This document shows, one piece after another, positions 32,821-34,729 of a DNA stretch of 34,729 bases. A program made the position numbers and the translations under genes. Each line of letters starts with the position of its first letter. Position 1 is the stretch's first letter. Source of the stretch: an uncultured Collinsella sp. (lineage in GTDB: Bacteria > Actinomycetota > Coriobacteriia > Coriobacteriales > Coriobacteriaceae); assembly GCA_900548935.1 (NCBI GenBank), contig URMR01000003.1, positions 1-34,729 of the forward strand. Direction: 5' to 3'. The notes below the pieces were generated by a model, which saw only the letters and a program-made list of their open reading frames with translations, was not told the DNA's origin and searched no databases.

Positions 32821-34439
32821 TGACTGACGTGCGCAAGGCTGTGCAGGGCCTCATCGAGTACGCTATTCACCGATCGATGATCGGCCAGGACGATCGCATC
32901 TGGACATACAACACCATTTTGGAGTGCATCGCCGCCACGGGCCCCGCACTCGACATGACTTGGGCACTCCAAGTTGAGAAACTCTCGCTCTTGCACCCCG
33001 ATACCCTGCCCGACTTTGACCTGGAGGGCACGCTTGCCGTACTTGCCGAGGCTGCCGTTGCCAACGGCGCCGCCGAGGACACGGCATCGGGCCGCGACCG
33101 CATCGCCATGCGTATCATGGGCGAGCTCATGCCAAGGCCTTCGGTTGTAAACGAAGAGTTCAACGGACGCATGGGCGTCAACGAGCCCCGCGCCGCGACC
33201 GACTGGTTCTACGGCCTGTGCTGCGACGCCGGCTACGTGCGCCGTGCCGCCATCGCGCGCAACATCAAATGGAGCACCCCCACCAACTGGGGCGATCTTG
33301 AGATCACCATCAACCTGTCGAAGCCCGAGAAGGACCCGCGCGACATTGCCGCGGCCGGTGCCGCAAAGAACACGGGCGAGAAGTATCCCGCCTGTCAGCT
33401 GTGCATCGAGAACGAGGGCTACCCTGGACGCTCCGCCGCGGCCGACGGCGGTGCTCACCCCGCCCGTCAGAACCTGCGCGTTATTCCCATTCAGCTTAAT
33501 GGCGAGCGCTGGGGCTTCCAGTACAGCCCGTACGCGTACTTTAACGAGCACTGCATTGCCATGAGCTCCGAGCATCGTCCGATGCACGTCGACCGCAAGG
33601 GTCTGACCTGCCTGCTCGATTTTGTGGACCTGTTCCCGCACTACCTTATTGGCTCTAACGCCGACCTGCCCATCGTGGGCGGCTCGATTCTGTCGCACGA
33701 CCACTTCCAGGGCGGCGCGCACGAGTTCCCCATGATGCATGCCGCCGAGGTCTCGAAGTTTAGCGTGCCCGGATTTGACCAGGTCACCGGCACTGTGCTG
33801 CAATGGCCGCTCTCGGTGCTGCGCCTTCGCTCGCACGACCGCGCTCAGCTGCTCGACGCTGCCGAGAAGATTATCCTCGCCTGGCGCGAGTGGACCGATG
33901 AGTCCGTGGGCGTCATCGCGCACACAGCCGATGGCGTGGCGCACAACACCGTGACGCCCGTCATCCGCCGCGTCGACTCCCGCGGCAATGCCGGCGGCGA
34001 GATCTACGAGGCCTACCTGGCGCTTCGCTGCAACATCACGACCGACGAGCATCCGCTGGGCGTGTTCCACCCGCATGCCGAGTATCACCATATTAAAAAG
34101 GAGAACATCGGCCTGATCGAGGTCATGGGCCTGGCCATTTTGCCGCCGCGCTTGGTTCCCGAGCTTGGCGCTGTCCGTGAGCATCTGCTGGCAGCCAAGG
34201 TCGATGCCAGCTACGATCTTGCCGGTGCGCTCGAGGTCGATGATCTTTGTCGCAGCCATGCCGCGTGGGCCGAGGACGTCTTTGCTCGCCGCGCCGACGA
34301 GCTTACGGCCGACAACGCCATCGACATCCTGCACGAGGAGGTCGGCGTGGTGTTTGGCCACGTGCTCGACAACGCCGGCGTCTTTAAGTGGGACGAAGCC
34401 GGCCGCGCCGCCCAGCAGCGCTTTATCGACTCACTGTAA
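32811..34439 (+). CDS. galT: UDP-glucose-hexose-1-phosphate uridylyltransferase, class II
   Basis: Exchanges UMP between UDP-glucose and galactose-1-phosphate. 542 residues, the long class II form found in Gram-positive bacteria, not the ~350-residue E. coli type. Motifs: NEEFNGR, CQLCIENEGYPGR, HRPMHVDRKG, SHDHFQGGAHEFPM and HPHAEYHHIKKENIGLIEVMG. ATG 32811 lies 10 bases after AAGGGGG; a second ATG at 32820 overlapping the galK stop (TAATG) is possible. No galE or mutarotase in the window. A strong terminator follows. Confidence 0.93.
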   Translation: MAVMTDVRKAVQGLIEYAIHRSMIGQDDRIWTYNTILECIAATGPALDMTWALQVEKLSLLHPDTLPDFDLEGTLAVLAEAAVANGAAEDTASGRDRIAMRIMGELMPRPSVVNEEFNGRMGVNEPRAATDWFYGLCCDAGYVRRAAIARNIKWSTPTNWGDLEITINLSKPEKDPRDIAAAGAAKNTGEKYPACQLCIENEGYPGRSAAADGGAHPARQNLRVIPIQLNGERWGFQYSPYAYFNEHCIAMSSEHRPMHVDRKGLTCLLDFVDLFPHYLIGSNADLPIVGGSILSHDHFQGGAHEFPMMHAAEVSKFSVPGFDQVTGTVLQWPLSVLRLRSHDRAQLLDAAEKIILAWREWTDESVGVIAHTADGVAHNTVTPVIRRVDSRGNAGGEIYEAYLALRCNITTDEHPLGVFHPHAEYHHIKKENIGLIEVMGLAILPPRLVPELGAVREHLLAAKVDASYDLAGALEVDDLCRSHAAWAEDVFARRADELTADNAIDILHEEVGVVFGHVLDNAGVFKWDEAGRAAQQRFIDSL

Positions 34440-34485
34440 TGATCCCTTGGGGACGGAGGAAAACAGATCATTTCGTCTTCAAGAC

Positions 34486-34526
34486 AACGGCGCCCGCCGG
34501 CAACATCGCCGACGGGCGCCGTTTTT
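34486..34526 (+). terminator. intrinsic terminator of galK-galT
   Basis: Stem AACGGCGCCCG/CGGGCGCCGTT (34486-34496, 34513-34523) followed by a T5 run, 47 bases after the galT stop. Confidence 0.93.
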
Positions 34527-34530
34527 GAGT

Positions 34531-34601
34531 GTAGTCATTGGGGTCATTCTTAAGGGGCGTTCTTAAACGACTAGTCATTAAAGAGCGTCCCCAATGACTA
34601 C
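34531..34601 (+). repeat. family B palindrome, copy B2
   Basis: A 71-base palindrome with perfect 13-bp ends (GTAGTCATTGGGG at 34531-34543, inverse at 34589-34601), centred near ACTAGT. It matches B1 (minus strand) throughout except a 13-base addition in the left arm and a few changes in the right arm. Element F2 follows 36 bases later. Confidence 0.85.
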
Positions 34602-34636
34602 TTGCGACCAAGGCAACGCCGGTGTCTTGGCAACGA

Positions 34637-34729
34637 CAGCGAAAACGCCCCTAAGCGAGCAAGGTGACGTGAAAGAGGAGGGCATTGACCTTTTGGTCAT
34701 GCCCGACGATTGAACGTCAGATTGCCGCT
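34637..34729 (+). ncRNA. element F2: conserved structured element, cut by window end
   Basis: Second copy of F: CAGCGAAA, left strand of P1, GCGAGCAAGGTG, stem P2 (TGACGT 34665-34670 with ACGTCA 34714-34719), hairpin P3 (GGGCATTGACC-TTTT-GGTCATGCCC, 34680-34704), then CAGATTGCCGCT, where the window ends inside P1'. Compared with F1, P2 has two compensatory pair changes and P3 one. No gene is seen in 34440-34729. Confidence 0.72.

Noticed and set aside
32802..34361. 519-codon minus-strand open frame opposite galT
   Set aside because: Shadow frame caused by high GC third positions; galT on the plus strand has clear family motifs.

Overview
The window looks like chromosome of a GC-rich, anaerobic, sugar-fermenting gut actinobacterium, most likely Collinsella or a close relative in the Coriobacteriaceae. 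This is an inference from gene content and base composition: pyruvate formate-lyase, a flavodiiron protein, a sucrose PTS, a class II (Gram-positive type) GalT and galK, high GC with GC-rich third positions. No database was searched. There are about 24 well-supported protein genes. No tRNA, rRNA, CRISPR array or prophage was seen.

Layout. 0-1 kb: homoserine kinase. 1.3-2.6 kb: a noticeably AT-richer two-gene unit (HTH protein plus DUF3990-like protein) headed by a perfect 19-bp inverted repeat, probably a transferred toxin-antitoxin-like module. 2.7-6.1 kb, minus strand: engB, mtnN, pflA, degV. 6.4-12.0 kb, minus strand: a sucrose/fructoside locus (atypical GH32, EIIBC permease, canonical GH32) controlled by a LacI-family repressor, with four matching operator sites. 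12.3-14.7 kb: a pyruvate formate-lyase naturally split into a 683-residue catalytic subunit and an 83-residue glycyl-radical subunit. 15.2-19.9 kb: a MarR regulator and a heterodimeric ABC exporter. 20.5-21.5 kb: DAHP synthase. 22.0-25.0 kb: an ABC pair of the BceAB type. 25.2-26.2 kb: a NUDIX hydrolase fused to a Vsr-type mismatch endonuclease. 26.9-28.9 kb: class II aldolase and a divergent DeoR regulator. 29-30.1 kb: flavodiiron protein. 30.2-34.4 kb: a LacI-family regulator divergent from galK-galT, with three matching operators between them.

The most unusual content is in the spacers. Several are filled with long palindromic elements that recur in the window. In these, short unpaired motifs are conserved while stems change on both sides, so pairing is kept. 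Family A has three copies (near 1.1, 12.2 and 26.8 kb). A composite element, here called B-F, has two copies (21.55-21.78 kb on minus and 34.53-34.73 kb on plus) with compensatory base-pair changes in two stems; the second copy is cut by the window end, which allows a sequence prediction. Family E has two inverted copies near 20.0 and 20.2 kb. These look like structured RNAs or mobile/REP-like hairpins and are the best candidates for something undescribed.

How the genes fit together: sucrose and galactose enter through the two locally regulated sugar loci and feed glycolysis (aldolase). Pyruvate is cleaved by the split PFL, which PflA activates from about 7 kb away. The flavodiiron protein would protect this oxygen-sensitive metabolism.
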